This document shows, piece after piece, positions 1-9,126 of a DNA stretch of 64,000 nt. A model generated the notes under the pieces. That model was not told the DNA's origin. It saw nothing but the letters and a program-made list of their open reading frames with translations, and ran no database searches. Within the stretch, counting starts at the first letter, position 1. The number at the start of each line of letters is the position of its first letter. The position numbers and the translations under genes were made by a program. Source of the DNA: an uncultured Fodinibius sp. (lineage in GTDB: Bacteria; Bacteroidota; Rhodothermia; Balneolales; Balneolaceae); NCBI GenBank assembly GCA_913056235.1, contig CAJXMW010000002.1, positions 538,851 to 602,850 of the forward strand, in the 5' to 3' direction.

Positions 1-339
1 ATCTCCAAAATCGATATCGTAATAAAAACCATCTTCAATGGGCGGACCAATGCCGAACTTGGCATTGGGATAGAGTTCTTGAATGGCTTCAGCCAATACG
101 TGAGCTGAGGAATGCCAGAAGGTGTATTTCCCATCTTCGCTGTCCCATGTGTTTATAGTGATGGTGCCATCGCGATTGATAGGGCGGCTCAGCTCCATAA
201 TTTCATCATCAAGGGTAATGCTGAGGGCCTCGCGAGCTAATCCTTTTGAAATGTATTCAGCAACCTCTCGTCCGGTTGTGCCTTTGGGGAATTCTTTCTC
301 ACTCCCATCAGGGAAAGTGATAGTGATTTGTTCAGCCAT
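1..339 (-). CDS. thrS: Threonyl-tRNA synthetase, N-terminal part (cut by window edge)
   Basis: The minus-strand frame opens with ATG at 339 and runs off the left edge after 113 codons. The first ~65 residues form a TGS domain (QITITFPDGSEKEF, then GRPINRDG-like text). They are followed by the start of the second additional domain with the motif FWHSSAHVLAEAIQELYP and FGIGPPIEDGFYYD, which is the editing-domain entry typical of class II ThrRS. The enzyme charges tRNA-Thr in the cytoplasm and edits mischarged Ser. The 267 bp to the next gene is shared with a divergent histidine kinase, so both promoters should lie there. Confidence 0.93.
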   Translation of the reverse strand, partial: MAEQITITFPDGSEKEFPKGTTGREVAEYISKGLAREALSITLDDEIMELSRPINRDGTITINTWDSEDGKYTFWHSSAHVLAEAIQELYPNAKFGIGPPIEDGFYYDIDFGD

Positions 340-606
340 TCGTGTTTAAAAGTGCATTTAAATAATTATTTCTACGTCCTTATAAGCCTGTAAAGATATA
401 AAAATAAAAAAAGACCTACAGTGCTATTATAAGGTAATTTCAAGGCCTGCATTAGTCTTTAACATTAAGAAAAAAATCTTGTTTCTTATCACTTCATTTT
501 TTGCTTACCAAGCCTAAAAGTTTTACATATGTATCTCAAAAGATTAGTTTATCTGAAATTATTTAATCGACGACTTTTTTTGGGATAACATAATAGTTCA
601 AAAGAA

Positions 607-3075
607 ATGAGTAGCACGACCCCATCTTTTTTTGATTCGCAACCGATATTCATTTTAGATCATCAGTCGCTTGATATATTGGATGTAAATGAAGCGGCTG
701 TTGATTTTTATGGGTACTCCCGAGATGAGTTTCAGCAACTGAATGTTAACGACCTGGGAGAAAAGAAAAAGCGTGTTGATCTGATTCCGGATTCGTCTGA
801 TAAGTATGACAGTGTTGATAAAGTTTGGATTCAAGAAACAAAGGAGGGCGAAAAGATTTATGTGCAGTATACGCACCACGACTTTTACCACAATGGCAGT
901 CCTGCTAAAATTGCCATTGCCCATGACGTAAGTGAACAAGTGAGGCATGAAGAAAAGCGCCGGGCCAATTTTCCGAAATTTATCACCCATGAATCGAACT
1001 TTCCGCTTGCCGAAATTGAATGGAATGCTGATTTGCAAGTGCAGAACTGGTCAGAGAAGGCACAGGAGCTGTTTGGATGGCGGGAAGATGAGGTGATAGG
1101 GCAGGAAAATTTCTTTGACCTGTTCATCGATGAGAATGAGCTTGCTGCAGCCAAGCAAAATTTAAGAGACGCTGTTAAAGAGGGGGCAAGCAACTATTCC
1201 ACCGAAGGAAAAGTTAATACCAAAGAGGGCGACAGCCTGATTTGCGAGTGGCACAACTCTTTAATCTATGATTCCAGCGATGAGCTCCATTCTATGTATA
1301 CGCTGGTTACTGATATTAGTACCCGTAAAGAATCGCAGCATTTATTTCGCACTCTTTCTGAAAAATCGCTGGTAGGTGTTTTCCTGATCCAGGACGGGAA
1401 ATTTCAGTATGTAAATCCCAAGTTATCGGATATATTCGGTTACGACCAGCAAGAGATGATCGATACTTTTGCTCCCCATGAGCTTGTACATTCATCTGAT
1501 CAACAGCTGGTACAGGAAAATATCAAAGAACGGCTGGATGGGATCTCCAATTCTGAGAAGTATGAAGTAAAAGGAGTGACCAAAAAAGGTCATTTAATTG
1601 ATATCATTATTTATGGTTCAAGGACAAAATATCGAGGCCGGCCGGCTATCGTAGGTACTGTTTTGGATGTCACCAAAGACAAGGAGATCGTTCGTAAATA
1701 CCGTGCCAGCGTGGAAACATTCCAAGATCTTTTTGACTCAATTAGTGATGCTATTTATATCCAGGATGAAGAGGGGCGATTTCTGGAGGTGAATCAGGGT
1801 GCTGTAGAGATGTACGGCTATGAGGAATCCTTCTTTATGGGCAAAACGCCCGAAGCATTGTCTGCCCCCGGCAAAGTAGATCCGGCCCAGATGCAGGCGC
1901 GCATTAAGATGGCATTAGATGGTAAACCACAAAACTTTAAGTGGTGGGGCAAACGAAAAAATGGTGAAGTATTCCGCAAGGAGATGAGCATCAGCAGAGG
2001 GACCTACTTTGGGGATGATGTAGTGATCACTGTAGCCCGTGATGTCAGTGAGCGCTACGAAGCCGAAGAGCAGTTGCGCAAGAGTGAAGAATTGTTCCGC
2101 CAGCTATTTCAAAATTCCCCTATTCCTATCGCACTGCTGGACAAGCGTCAGGAAATTCGGCGTATAAACACCGCTTTTCAAGATACCTTTGGATATGAGA
2201 TCAACGAAGTGAAGGGCTTGGATATTGATCAACTCATTGTTCCTGATGAAGAGGTTGATACGGCCCAGCAAATATCCGACGCTGTAATGAGTGGCAATAC
2301 TACCAATCATTTTGGAAAACGACTCAAAAGAGACGGTAGCCTGGTGGATGTGTTAATTTATGGAGTGCCAGTGGTTGTGGATGGTAAACCGGTGTCCATT
2401 TTCGGTATCTACGTGGATATTACCGATCGCAAACAGGCTGAAGAGCGGGTTAAAAAATCGCTTAAGGAGAAAGAGGTCTTACTGGCTGAAATCCATCATC
2501 GCGTCAAAAATAACCTGGCTGTAATAACGGGACTTTTAGAACTTCAGTCGTTTAATACCGGATCTGCAGAAGCAACTGAGGTATTGAAAGAAAGCCAGAT
2601 GCGGGTCAACTCCATTGCGCTCATCCACGAAAAACTGTATCAAAACGAAAACCTTTCATCCATACTTTTTGAGCAGTACCTCGAAGAGCTGACCGAGGTT
2701 ATCGTTTCCACTCTCAGTTCGTCGGAGACTGATATTAGTATCAATATCGAGGCCGATCCCATCAAGCTGACGGTGAATCAGGCTATTCCCTGTGGGCTTA
2801 TCTTGAATGAAATTATTACTAATGCTCACAAGCATGCCTTTACCGATCGCGATGAAGGTCAGATTGATATCTCGCTGAAAGGAGAAGATGGACTAATCAC
2901 CATGCAAATTCTCGATAATGGCGTTGGGATTCCCGACGACGCTAGTTTAGAGAACCCCACTTCGCTGGGACTAAAACTCATTGGCACGCTTTCCAAGCAG
3001 CTTAACGGGAAGGCCCGTTTCGAAAATACAGACCCCGGCACAAAATTTACGCTTCAATTTACGCTTGAGGAATAA
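607..3075 (+). CDS. Multi-PAS sensor histidine kinase (HisKA_2 type)
   Basis: The 822-residue protein has five consecutive PAS-like modules (roughly residues 10-110, 125-240, 245-360, 370-485 and 490-610). Each ends in the characteristic D(V/I)(S/T) strand before the next helix. A HisKA_2 dimerisation/phosphoacceptor region follows, with the H-box EIHHRVKNNLAVITG (His near 630-631). A HATPase_c domain comes next, with an N-box NEIITNAHKHAF and G-box DNGVGIPDD. There is no transmembrane segment, so it is predicted to be a cytosolic sensor. HisKA_2 kinases often signal to separate response regulators or to the general stress response. No receiver domain or regulator gene lies next to it, so the partner is unknown. 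Confidence 0.9.
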   Translation: MSSTTPSFFDSQPIFILDHQSLDILDVNEAAVDFYGYSRDEFQQLNVNDLGEKKKRVDLIPDSSDKYDSVDKVWIQETKEGEKIYVQYTHHDFYHNGSPAKIAIAHDVSEQVRHEEKRRANFPKFITHESNFPLAEIEWNADLQVQNWSEKAQELFGWREDEVIGQENFFDLFIDENELAAAKQNLRDAVKEGASNYSTEGKVNTKEGDSLICEWHNSLIYDSSDELHSMYTLVTDISTRKESQHLFRTLSEKSLVGVFLIQDGKFQYVNPKLSDIFGYDQQEMIDTFAPHELVHSSDQQLVQENIKERLDGISNSEKYEVKGVTKKGHLIDIIIYGSRTKYRGRPAIVGTVLDVTKDKEIVRKYRASVETFQDLFDSISDAIYIQDEEGRFLEVNQGAVEMYGYEESFFMGKTPEALSAPGKVDPAQMQARIKMALDGKPQNFKWWGKRKNGEVFRKEMSISRGTYFGDDVVITVARDVSERYEAEEQLRKSEELFRQLFQNSPIPIALLDKRQEIRRINTAFQDTFGYEINEVKGLDIDQLIVPDEEVDTAQQISDAVMSGNTTNHFGKRLKRDGSLVDVLIYGVPVVVDGKPVSIFGIYVDITDRKQAEERVKKSLKEKEVLLAEIHHRVKNNLAVITGLLELQSFNTGSAEATEVLKESQMRVNSIALIHEKLYQNENLSSILFEQYLEELTEVIVSTLSSSETDISINIEADPIKLTVNQAIPCGLILNEIITNAHKHAFTDRDEGQIDISLKGEDGLITMQILDNGVGIPDDASLENPTSLGLKLIGTLSKQLNGKARFENTDPGTKFTLQFTLEE

Positions 3076-3114
3076 TGTGCCGAAGGTGTTGCAACCAGCC
3101 GTACTCAAGCTGAC

Positions 3115-5826
3115 TTATTGCTGGTTCATCATGTTTTCGATCTCTTTCATCTTGCGTCCAAACTCTTCCCAATTACCGCTTTGCAGTGCTTGACTTGCTT
3201 CGTTCCAGAGCCCTTTAAGCTGCGAGAATTCTTGCGAAGTGGCACCAGTAGGTTGTGCAGGCAAGGCCTTTGTAGTATCGATTTCTGCTGCGGCAACACG
3301 TTCTTTTTTCTTCCCATAGAGCGCTTCTATAGATTCCCAAAGAGTGGGTTGCATGGCAATTTTTTCTCCCGAGGTTGCAATAACACGTTGCAGTTGCGGG
3401 ATGTCAACGCCTTCGGCGATTAGAAAGACCGGTTCTACATAGATGAACGAATTTTCGATGGGGATGACCATCAGGTTACCCCGTATGACCCGTGAGCCGC
3501 GTTGATCCCAAAGGGCAAGCTGTCGTGATATCTCTGTATCCTGATCGATACGTGCCTCAATCTGGGCCGGACCAAGGATTAGCCGCTCTTTCGGCAGCTG
3601 ATACACCGATGCTTCGCCATAGTTGGGATAGTCGGAGTTGGCAGCCATCCACCCAATCATATTATCCCGGTTTTGAGGCGTTAATGGACTGATAAGTAAG
3701 TATTGCAACTCTTCTTGGCCGGGCAATTTGGTCAATACGTAGTACGGTTCCATAGCTATTGATTGGCCCCCGTACTTCTCATTGGGACGCGTCCACAGAT
3801 CCTCGTTGTTGTAAAATACCTGCGGATCCGTCATGTGATACTTGTTGTACTTGTCAATTTGAGCCTTGAAGTAATGGATGGGATATCGCACGTGCTGTCG
3901 AAGTCCATCTGACATCTGATCCATCGATTTAAACATATCGGGAAAAATATCTCGATATACATTCAAAATCGGATCGTCCTCATTGGAGACGTAAAAGTCT
4001 ACTGATCCATTATATGCATCCACCACAACTTTGACTGAGTTACGAATGTAGTTGTATTCTCCCTCATAAGGCTCCGAATACGGATAATGCGGCGTGGTAG
4101 TATAGGCGTCCTGCATCCAGTAGAGTTTACCGTCGTTGAGTACAAGATATGGATCATCTTTAAGCTTCAGGAAGGGGGCAATTTTCTTCACGCGATCTTT
4201 GATCCGCTTCCAAAAAATAATTTTGCTGTCTTCGTTAATGTAGTCAGTCAACAGGATGTTGGTGTCGCCAAACTGCCAGGCAAACAGCAATTTTTTAAAG
4301 AAGCTGCCAATGCCCACGCCGCTGCTACCTTGGTAATGGGTATACACATTTTTATCGCCCCGCGGGTAGTCCAGTTCTTCTACATTGGTATCCACAATTT
4401 TGTATTCAGAGTTGTGTTCCCCATAGTAAATGGCTGGTTGTTCTACATTAAGTCCCATCTCGCTTACTGGTGGGATATCCTTAATGACCAGCCGGGGGTC
4501 GCCTTGTGTGCCTTCCTGAGCTACGGGACTCATTACCAATCCATAGCCGTGTGTGTATTGCAGATGGCGATTAACCCATGTGTCGGCCTGTTCGGGTAAC
4601 TGCTCGGAGAGCTCCCGTGCTGATACCATCATCTGCATGTAGCCCTCGTTGGTGGTATAGCGATCCACATCCACATTATAAAACTGGTAATAGAGCCGAA
4701 TTTCTTGCAGTTGCCGGTAGGTTTGGATAAGCAGGCGGGGATCCCACAGGCGGATATTTTCAATCGTTTGTTCGTTTTCCTGTACCATCGACCAGGTCAT
4801 CTCCTTGGCCGGTTGAGCGCTGTAGGGTTGTGTCTTCATCTCATCGAGTGCATACGCCTTGCGCGTCTGGTCAATGCTGTTTTTGATGTATGGTTCTTCG
4901 AGCTGTAGCTCGCTGGGTTCCACTACAAATTTTTGAATCATGCCGGGTAACAGCGCATTGCCCACCCCTCCGATAACAATGGTAGCTATGCCGCCAATGA
5001 GTAGCCATTTAAAACAGCTTTTGTAGAGTTGAAAAAATGCTAAAAGTCCCAACAAGGCACAGAGAATGCATAAAATCCAGATGACAGGCAGGTGTACATT
5101 TATATCCACATAGCCGGCACCATAGACCGCACCGCCGGCATTATAGAGCAGATCATAGCGTTGCAGGTAATATCCCCATGAGAGTAGCAGTAACCAGATT
5201 CCCAGGTTAATACTAATGTGTTTCTTGACGCTACTGGCAGCATTAAGTGTTTTTGATTGAATAGATAGTGCACCAGCGTACACGTAGAGTATAATGGTGG
5301 CAATGGTGACGAAAAAGACCAGCGATGTCAGGCTGTTTTGAATAAGTTCGATAAAGGGCAGACGCAGCACGTAGAAACCAATGTCGTGACCAAAAATCGG
5401 ATCGATCTGCCCAAAAGTCTCATTCCAGTGGAATCGAAAATAGGTATCCCACCGCATAAAAAAGGCCAGGGAGAAAAAGCCGCTGACGACTGCGCCGAGG
5501 CCGTAAAAGACATTTTTAATCTTTTTTGTGCTGATACTTTGGATATTGAGCTGAGCAAGGGGCGACTGTCCGAAACTCATTGTACTGAACTGCTTACCCA
5601 GCATATTCATGTTGGGCAGCACATATAACAGCGCCACCGCCAGGGATCCCAGCAGTAGCAAGGCCTGGGTTGTTTTTATCGTCCAGAACACTTGTGCATA
5701 GCCGAGATTTTCGAGCCATAACCACTCCACAATCCAGTCGGTAAAACCACCGATGATGGCTATGACCAGCAGCAGAGGGATCAGAAACCAGTAAATTTTA
5801 GAAGAAGGTCTGGAAATTTTATTCAT
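3115..5826 (-). CDS. UPF0182 family large membrane protein
   Basis: The 903-residue protein matches the COG1615/UPF0182 family, whose function is unknown. The N-terminal third holds about seven hydrophobic segments (e.g. WFLIPLLLVIAIIGGFTDW, ALLLLGSLAVALLYVL, and a stretch near 250-300). It also has the family phrase WTLENLGY-like WLENLGYAQVFW. The long C-terminal part is soluble and probably extracytoplasmic (RLWDPRLLIQTYRQLQEIRLYYQF; NEKYGGQSIAMEPYYVLTKLPG), ending in a low-complexity Ala/Gln-rich tail. It stands alone, convergent with the upstream kinase gene with about 40 bp between their stops. Confidence 0.88.
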   Translation of the reverse strand: MNKISRPSSKIYWFLIPLLLVIAIIGGFTDWIVEWLWLENLGYAQVFWTIKTTQALLLLGSLAVALLYVLPNMNMLGKQFSTMSFGQSPLAQLNIQSISTKKIKNVFYGLGAVVSGFFSLAFFMRWDTYFRFHWNETFGQIDPIFGHDIGFYVLRLPFIELIQNSLTSLVFFVTIATIILYVYAGALSIQSKTLNAASSVKKHISINLGIWLLLLSWGYYLQRYDLLYNAGGAVYGAGYVDINVHLPVIWILCILCALLGLLAFFQLYKSCFKWLLIGGIATIVIGGVGNALLPGMIQKFVVEPSELQLEEPYIKNSIDQTRKAYALDEMKTQPYSAQPAKEMTWSMVQENEQTIENIRLWDPRLLIQTYRQLQEIRLYYQFYNVDVDRYTTNEGYMQMMVSARELSEQLPEQADTWVNRHLQYTHGYGLVMSPVAQEGTQGDPRLVIKDIPPVSEMGLNVEQPAIYYGEHNSEYKIVDTNVEELDYPRGDKNVYTHYQGSSGVGIGSFFKKLLFAWQFGDTNILLTDYINEDSKIIFWKRIKDRVKKIAPFLKLKDDPYLVLNDGKLYWMQDAYTTTPHYPYSEPYEGEYNYIRNSVKVVVDAYNGSVDFYVSNEDDPILNVYRDIFPDMFKSMDQMSDGLRQHVRYPIHYFKAQIDKYNKYHMTDPQVFYNNEDLWTRPNEKYGGQSIAMEPYYVLTKLPGQEELQYLLISPLTPQNRDNMIGWMAANSDYPNYGEASVYQLPKERLILGPAQIEARIDQDTEISRQLALWDQRGSRVIRGNLMVIPIENSFIYVEPVFLIAEGVDIPQLQRVIATSGEKIAMQPTLWESIEALYGKKKERVAAAEIDTTKALPAQPTGATSQEFSQLKGLWNEASQALQSGNWEEFGRKMKEIENMMNQQ

Positions 5827-6339
5827 GGTAAGTAATATGACGGTTCAGGAAGTTTGGTTTGCCAGCGTACTAAAATCAAATCGTAAAATAGCAACCATTT
5901 TACAGAAAGAAGAATTTGGAATGTTAGCCAAGGCTGCTAAGACCAGCCAGATATCTGATTAACCAAAATGGTTAAATACTATCAAAAGCAGAAAATTATG
6001 GATGATGCATTGGTACTTATAGCAGATATTGAGGCATAACGAGAGGTAAAAGGAGGGAAGCATAAAAGTCGTACCTTTGCTGAGTATGTACTCATTGGGA
6101 CATTGCTTTCGGCTCTGCATGCGATGACAGTTGCATTCTTTATTAAAGCTATTTCTACACTGTAGCAGCTGTTACAGCGGGAGGGTGTAGGGGGCGCTCT
6201 TACAACACAAAGTGCATTTCTTGATCCACTAAGTAATTAATTTTGCGTAACTTGGATGCAATCATACAAATCAGCGAGGTGCTGGTTTTGTGAGGGTGCT
6301 TTTTATTACCAGGTAGGTAATTGTAAGCCCACAACTTAA
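5827..6339. other. Gene-poor stretch, possible decayed coding remnant
   Basis: There is no convincing gene in about 510 bp. On the plus strand, two short open stretches share one frame around 5970-6170. They are separated by a TAA and read MVKYYQKQKIMDDALVLIADIEA, then RTFAEYVLIGTLLSALHAMT. This could be a broken membrane-protein gene, but no family is recognised, and the upstream promoter of the UPF0182 gene also has to lie at the left end of this stretch. Confidence 0.3.
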
Positions 6340-6462
6340 ATGGACATTCATATGGATCCCAAAACTGGAAAAAAAGCTCCTAAAAAAGCCGATACCAAGA
6401 AAGCTGCGAAACCTGCTGAAGAAACCAAACGGGAAGAACGTAAGCACCTTGGTAAAAAGTAA
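6340..6462 (+). CDS. Lysine-rich 40-residue protein
   Basis: The ATG at 6340 opens a 40-codon frame ending in TAA at 6460. The protein starts MDIHMDPKTGKKAPKKADTK and continues with alternating Lys/Ala/Glu, ending REERKHLGKK. A second in-frame ATG five codons in could be the real start. Very basic small proteins of this kind occur in Bacteroidota, possibly nucleic-acid associated, but no family is recognised. The frame has no rare interruptions and sits in an otherwise empty region with a hairpin downstream. Coding is plausible but not proven. Confidence 0.45.
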   Translation: MDIHMDPKTGKKAPKKADTKKAAKPAEETKREERKHLGKK

Positions 6463-6510
6463 TTAATATCTATCTCAGGTAAGGGTCCGATCCCCTTCCC
6501 GAATTACAGC

Positions 6511-6570
6511 AAAGAGCATCAGTTCTTCTCATTCAGACTTAAAGTTTGAAGGGTAGAGTTGGTGCTCTTT
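6511..6570 (+). terminator. Structured hairpin after the small basic gene
   Basis: AAAGAGCATC at 6511-6520 pairs with GGTGCTCTTT at 6561-6570 (one G-T pair). The 40-nt loop contains a second small hairpin (CAGACTT/AAGTTTG). It lies about 50 bp after the 40-residue ORF. The T-run on the right arm is short, so this could be a terminator or a structured small RNA. Confidence 0.35.
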
Positions 6571-6820
6571 CTGTTTAAAAGAAGGAAAAAATCCTTATCT
6601 GCTTAAAACTCGCGTTAAGTTATTGAAAATATTTAATTTAGACGCAACACTTATCCATATGAGTGGTCGATAAATATTATGAGGTTATATGCCTTAATAT
6701 TATGCTGTGCAATTGTTTAGCATGATATCACCTATAAAAATTATAGACCCTTCTTTAAGGATGTATTTACCCAATTTTTGAGTTTGATTACTGAAAAATT
6801 GGTCGAGAATGTTATTGTTA

Positions 6821-6997
6821 CTATCCCCGGAGACTTGAAATCAGACCAATAAAAAATACGCCAAGAAGAAGGGCAATTACTCCTTCAAAGGTGATCAGAT
6901 GATTCATCAAAAATTCGATTCCAAGTTGAAGATAAGCGACAGCTAAATTGATTATGTCCTTAATCATACCGGTCCCATTTATTTTTGTTAGGTGCAT
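6821..6997 (-). CDS. Small hydrophobic membrane protein (58 residues)
   Basis: The minus-strand frame from ATG at 6997 to TAG at 6821 encodes 58 residues; an internal ATG at 6967 gives 48. The core (IINLAVAYLQLGIEFLM, then GVIALLLGVFFIGLISSL) forms two hydrophobic helices separated by a short polar loop, with a basic C-terminus. No family is recognised. A two-helix pattern in a gene-poor zone is compatible with a real small membrane protein or type I toxin-like peptide, but there is no clear ribosome binding site. Confidence 0.35.
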   Translation of the reverse strand: MHLTKINGTGMIKDIINLAVAYLQLGIEFLMNHLITFEGVIALLLGVFFIGLISSLRG

Positions 6998-7078
6998 CTA
7001 TACTAAAATGGGGGGCGGATGTTCCCGCAGCGAATGAACATTATAGGTAGCTGGGTACTACTCATCATATTAAAACAT

Positions 7079-7464
7079 CTAAACTAGCATTCGCGGTTTT
7101 ATATTTTGATTCATGTGGAGAATATTTTTGGGATTATATTTGGTTTTAGTTCCACAAGACGTTCATAGTTATTGCCATATGCAGCGGAAACCCGGTTTTA
7201 CTCTTCTTCGGTCATAAAGTTAACATAAGCACCTTCGGAAGCATAAGGTGCTGCTGGTTTGAAGAATCGACGTACCCAGCTAATGCATTTATCATCATTG
7301 GCAGAATTTTCCCATCGGGCATGTACATTCATCACAAACTTGGCATCTCGGCTGGAATAGGCCTCTCGATCGATGGGGCCGGCATTGGGCACAGGCGTTA
7401 GCTCCATCCTGATCTTACCTACGATCTGAACATAGCAGTACAGCGTCCTCTTTGTGGTTCCCAT
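7079..7464 (-). pseudogene. Remnant of FAD-linked oxidase (berberine-bridge, BBE C-terminus)
   Basis: The minus-strand frame from 7464 reads DAKFVMNVHARWE, DDKCISWVRRFF and PYASEGAYVNFMTEEE, the typical end of a FAD-linked oxidoreductase with a BBE domain. It then hits TAA at about 7198. Past the stop the same frame continues NRVSAAYGNNYERLVELK. After a one-base shift it continues TKYNPKNILHMNQNIKPRMLV, ending at a TAG at 7079-7081. The family ending is therefore fully present but broken by one stop and one frameshift. The N-terminal flavin-binding part is missing, because upstream sequence to 7600 shows no matching frame. Confidence 0.75.
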
Positions 7465-7593
7465 TCATATAGAGGTAGTGGTGGAAAGTGAGCTTTATGC
7501 ATATCGGTATCCGGTTGGTTACAGTCAGCTGTTACTATCTTGAATCCCGATTTGGGCTATTCAGTTCCTGTCTTTCTAATTGCTACCTCAATT

Positions 7594-8436
7594 TTAATCA
7601 ACTAGATAAATACCGTCATCTTCAATGCGGATAAGCTCTTCTTTGTAGAGACTGCCAATGGCTTTCTTAAATGTTTTTTTGCTCATCTCAAGTCGCTCTC
7701 GGATCTCATCGGGATCGCTTTTATCGTGCAGATCCAAGTAGCCACCCACTTGTTTGAGTCGCTGCAGGATGTGTTCGGCATTGGGAGCAACCTTTTTGTA
7801 GCCGATAGGCCGGAGTGTCACATCAATTTTATTGTCATCCCGTATTTGTTTGATATAGCCGGTTTTCTGGTCTCCCGGGTAAACATCAGTAAAAAATTCG
7901 TTGTGGTAGATTAGTCCTTCATGCACCTGATTAATGATTACTTTGTAACCAAGATCTGTTTTTTTCCAGATCCGCAGGTCTACTTTTTCGCCTTCCTCAA
8001 CGGTGATTGTCTCATTATCGAGATACTTGTCGATTTTGGCACTTGCCGCCAGGCGGTTTGTCTTTTCATCCAGATACATATATACCAGGTATGACTGGCC
8101 TTCGTTCATGCTGTCGATCTGCTCACGGTGAGGCACAAACAGGTCTTTGTCGAGTCCCCAGTCGAGATAGGCACCGTAGCGGTTAACGTCTTTGACCTTT
8201 AAGAAGGCTACACTATTGAGCGTTACTTTGGGCTGCTGCATGGTGGCCGTTACCCGCTCTTCGCCATCCTTGTAGATAAAAACACGTACGTTTTCGCCCT
8301 CTTGCAAGTCGCGGAAGGCAAGACGAGAGGGCAGCAGTACTTCATCATCGGCACTGCTGGATGTATCCTGCAGGAAGTAACCGTGGGGTGTGTTTCGGGC
8401 AACGTTGAGGGTGTAATAGGTACCGAGTTTGAACAT
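7594..8436 (-). CDS. CvfB/YitL-type S1 RNA-binding protein
   Basis: The 280-residue protein has the tandem OB-fold plan of the CvfB family. An N-terminal S1-like unit (GTYYTLNVARNTPHGYFLQD; VLLPSRLAFRDLQEGENVRVFIY) is followed by an S1 unit (VKDVNRYGAYLDWGLDKDLFVPHREQ). A third OB unit follows (VDLRIWKKTDLGYKVIINQVHEGLIYHNEFF). The C-terminal winged helix closes with MSKKTFKKAIGSLYKEELIRI and DGIYLVD. Such proteins bind RNA and affect expression of secreted factors in Firmicutes; the role here is inferred. Length is as usual for the family. Confidence 0.88.
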   Translation of the reverse strand: MFKLGTYYTLNVARNTPHGYFLQDTSSSADDEVLLPSRLAFRDLQEGENVRVFIYKDGEERVTATMQQPKVTLNSVAFLKVKDVNRYGAYLDWGLDKDLFVPHREQIDSMNEGQSYLVYMYLDEKTNRLAASAKIDKYLDNETITVEEGEKVDLRIWKKTDLGYKVIINQVHEGLIYHNEFFTDVYPGDQKTGYIKQIRDDNKIDVTLRPIGYKKVAPNAEHILQRLKQVGGYLDLHDKSDPDEIRERLEMSKKTFKKAIGSLYKEELIRIEDDGIYLVD

Positions 8437-8546
8437 GAACTTAGGTTTCGGGTGATAAGATTTGCAAAGCCAAAGATACGGTCATCTCGGCGTTTCACCA
8501 ACCGTTGTCATGGTATTTAATCGCTCCAACCCAGCGCTATTGTAAT

Positions 8547-8894
8547 TTAGTTATCTGTTTGAGAACTCCCCACAAACAGAATGGTGACCAGCAGAATGGT
8601 ATCCCGCTTAACGTTCAGCGAATGAGGCTGGTTGCGACTCAGATAGAGCCAGTCGCCGCTGGAGAGCAGATGAGTTTCTCCATCAACGGTAAATTCCGTT
8701 CTCCCCTCCAGGCACTGTACCGACACTTCGCCATCCACACTATGCTTGGTAATTTCTTTACCTTTGGGAAGTACCATCCGAATGGCTTCCATGTCTTCCG
8801 TTTTCATAAGTGCCAGGGTGGCATCTTCTGGCATATCTTCTTTTAACGAATAAAGATTGACAACTTCTCCGGGTCTTATTTTTTTCTGCGCCAT
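8547..8894 (-). CDS. Small cupin-domain protein
   Basis: The 115-residue protein is a single beta-barrel. It contains TKHSVDGEVSVQCLEGRTEFTVDGETHLLSSGDWLYLSRNQPHSLNVKRDTILLVTILF, with the cupin turn G(D/E)W-x-P/R-H. The second cupin motif keeps QPH, while the first motif has only one His (KHS), so metal binding may be weak. It belongs to the class of short cupins of unknown substrate found beside stress genes. It is a single gene, separated from its neighbours by 110 and 230 bp. Confidence 0.75.
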   Translation of the reverse strand: MAQKKIRPGEVVNLYSLKEDMPEDATLALMKTEDMEAIRMVLPKGKEITKHSVDGEVSVQCLEGRTEFTVDGETHLLSSGDWLYLSRNQPHSLNVKRDTILLVTILFVGSSQTDN

Positions 8895-9126
8895 ATTTTC
8901 CCTTTTGGTTCAACTTACCTCCCTAAATTAACATACAGATCTGGAACTACAAATGTGCTGTCCATTAAATTTGAAAGTGCATAGTTTTGTTTCGTATTCC
9001 CATTCTGGCCGTCGAATATTGTCCTGAAATTTGAATCCGGTGTAGACCAATTCCGGGATGAATTATATCATCTTCGATGAGTTTGTGGATCGTTAGCCGT
9101 TGGGTATAGGCATTACGCAAGGCCTG

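Noticed and set aside
4087..4599. 170-codon plus-strand frame opposite the UPF0182 gene
   Set aside because: It is the antisense shadow of a well-supported 903-residue gene.
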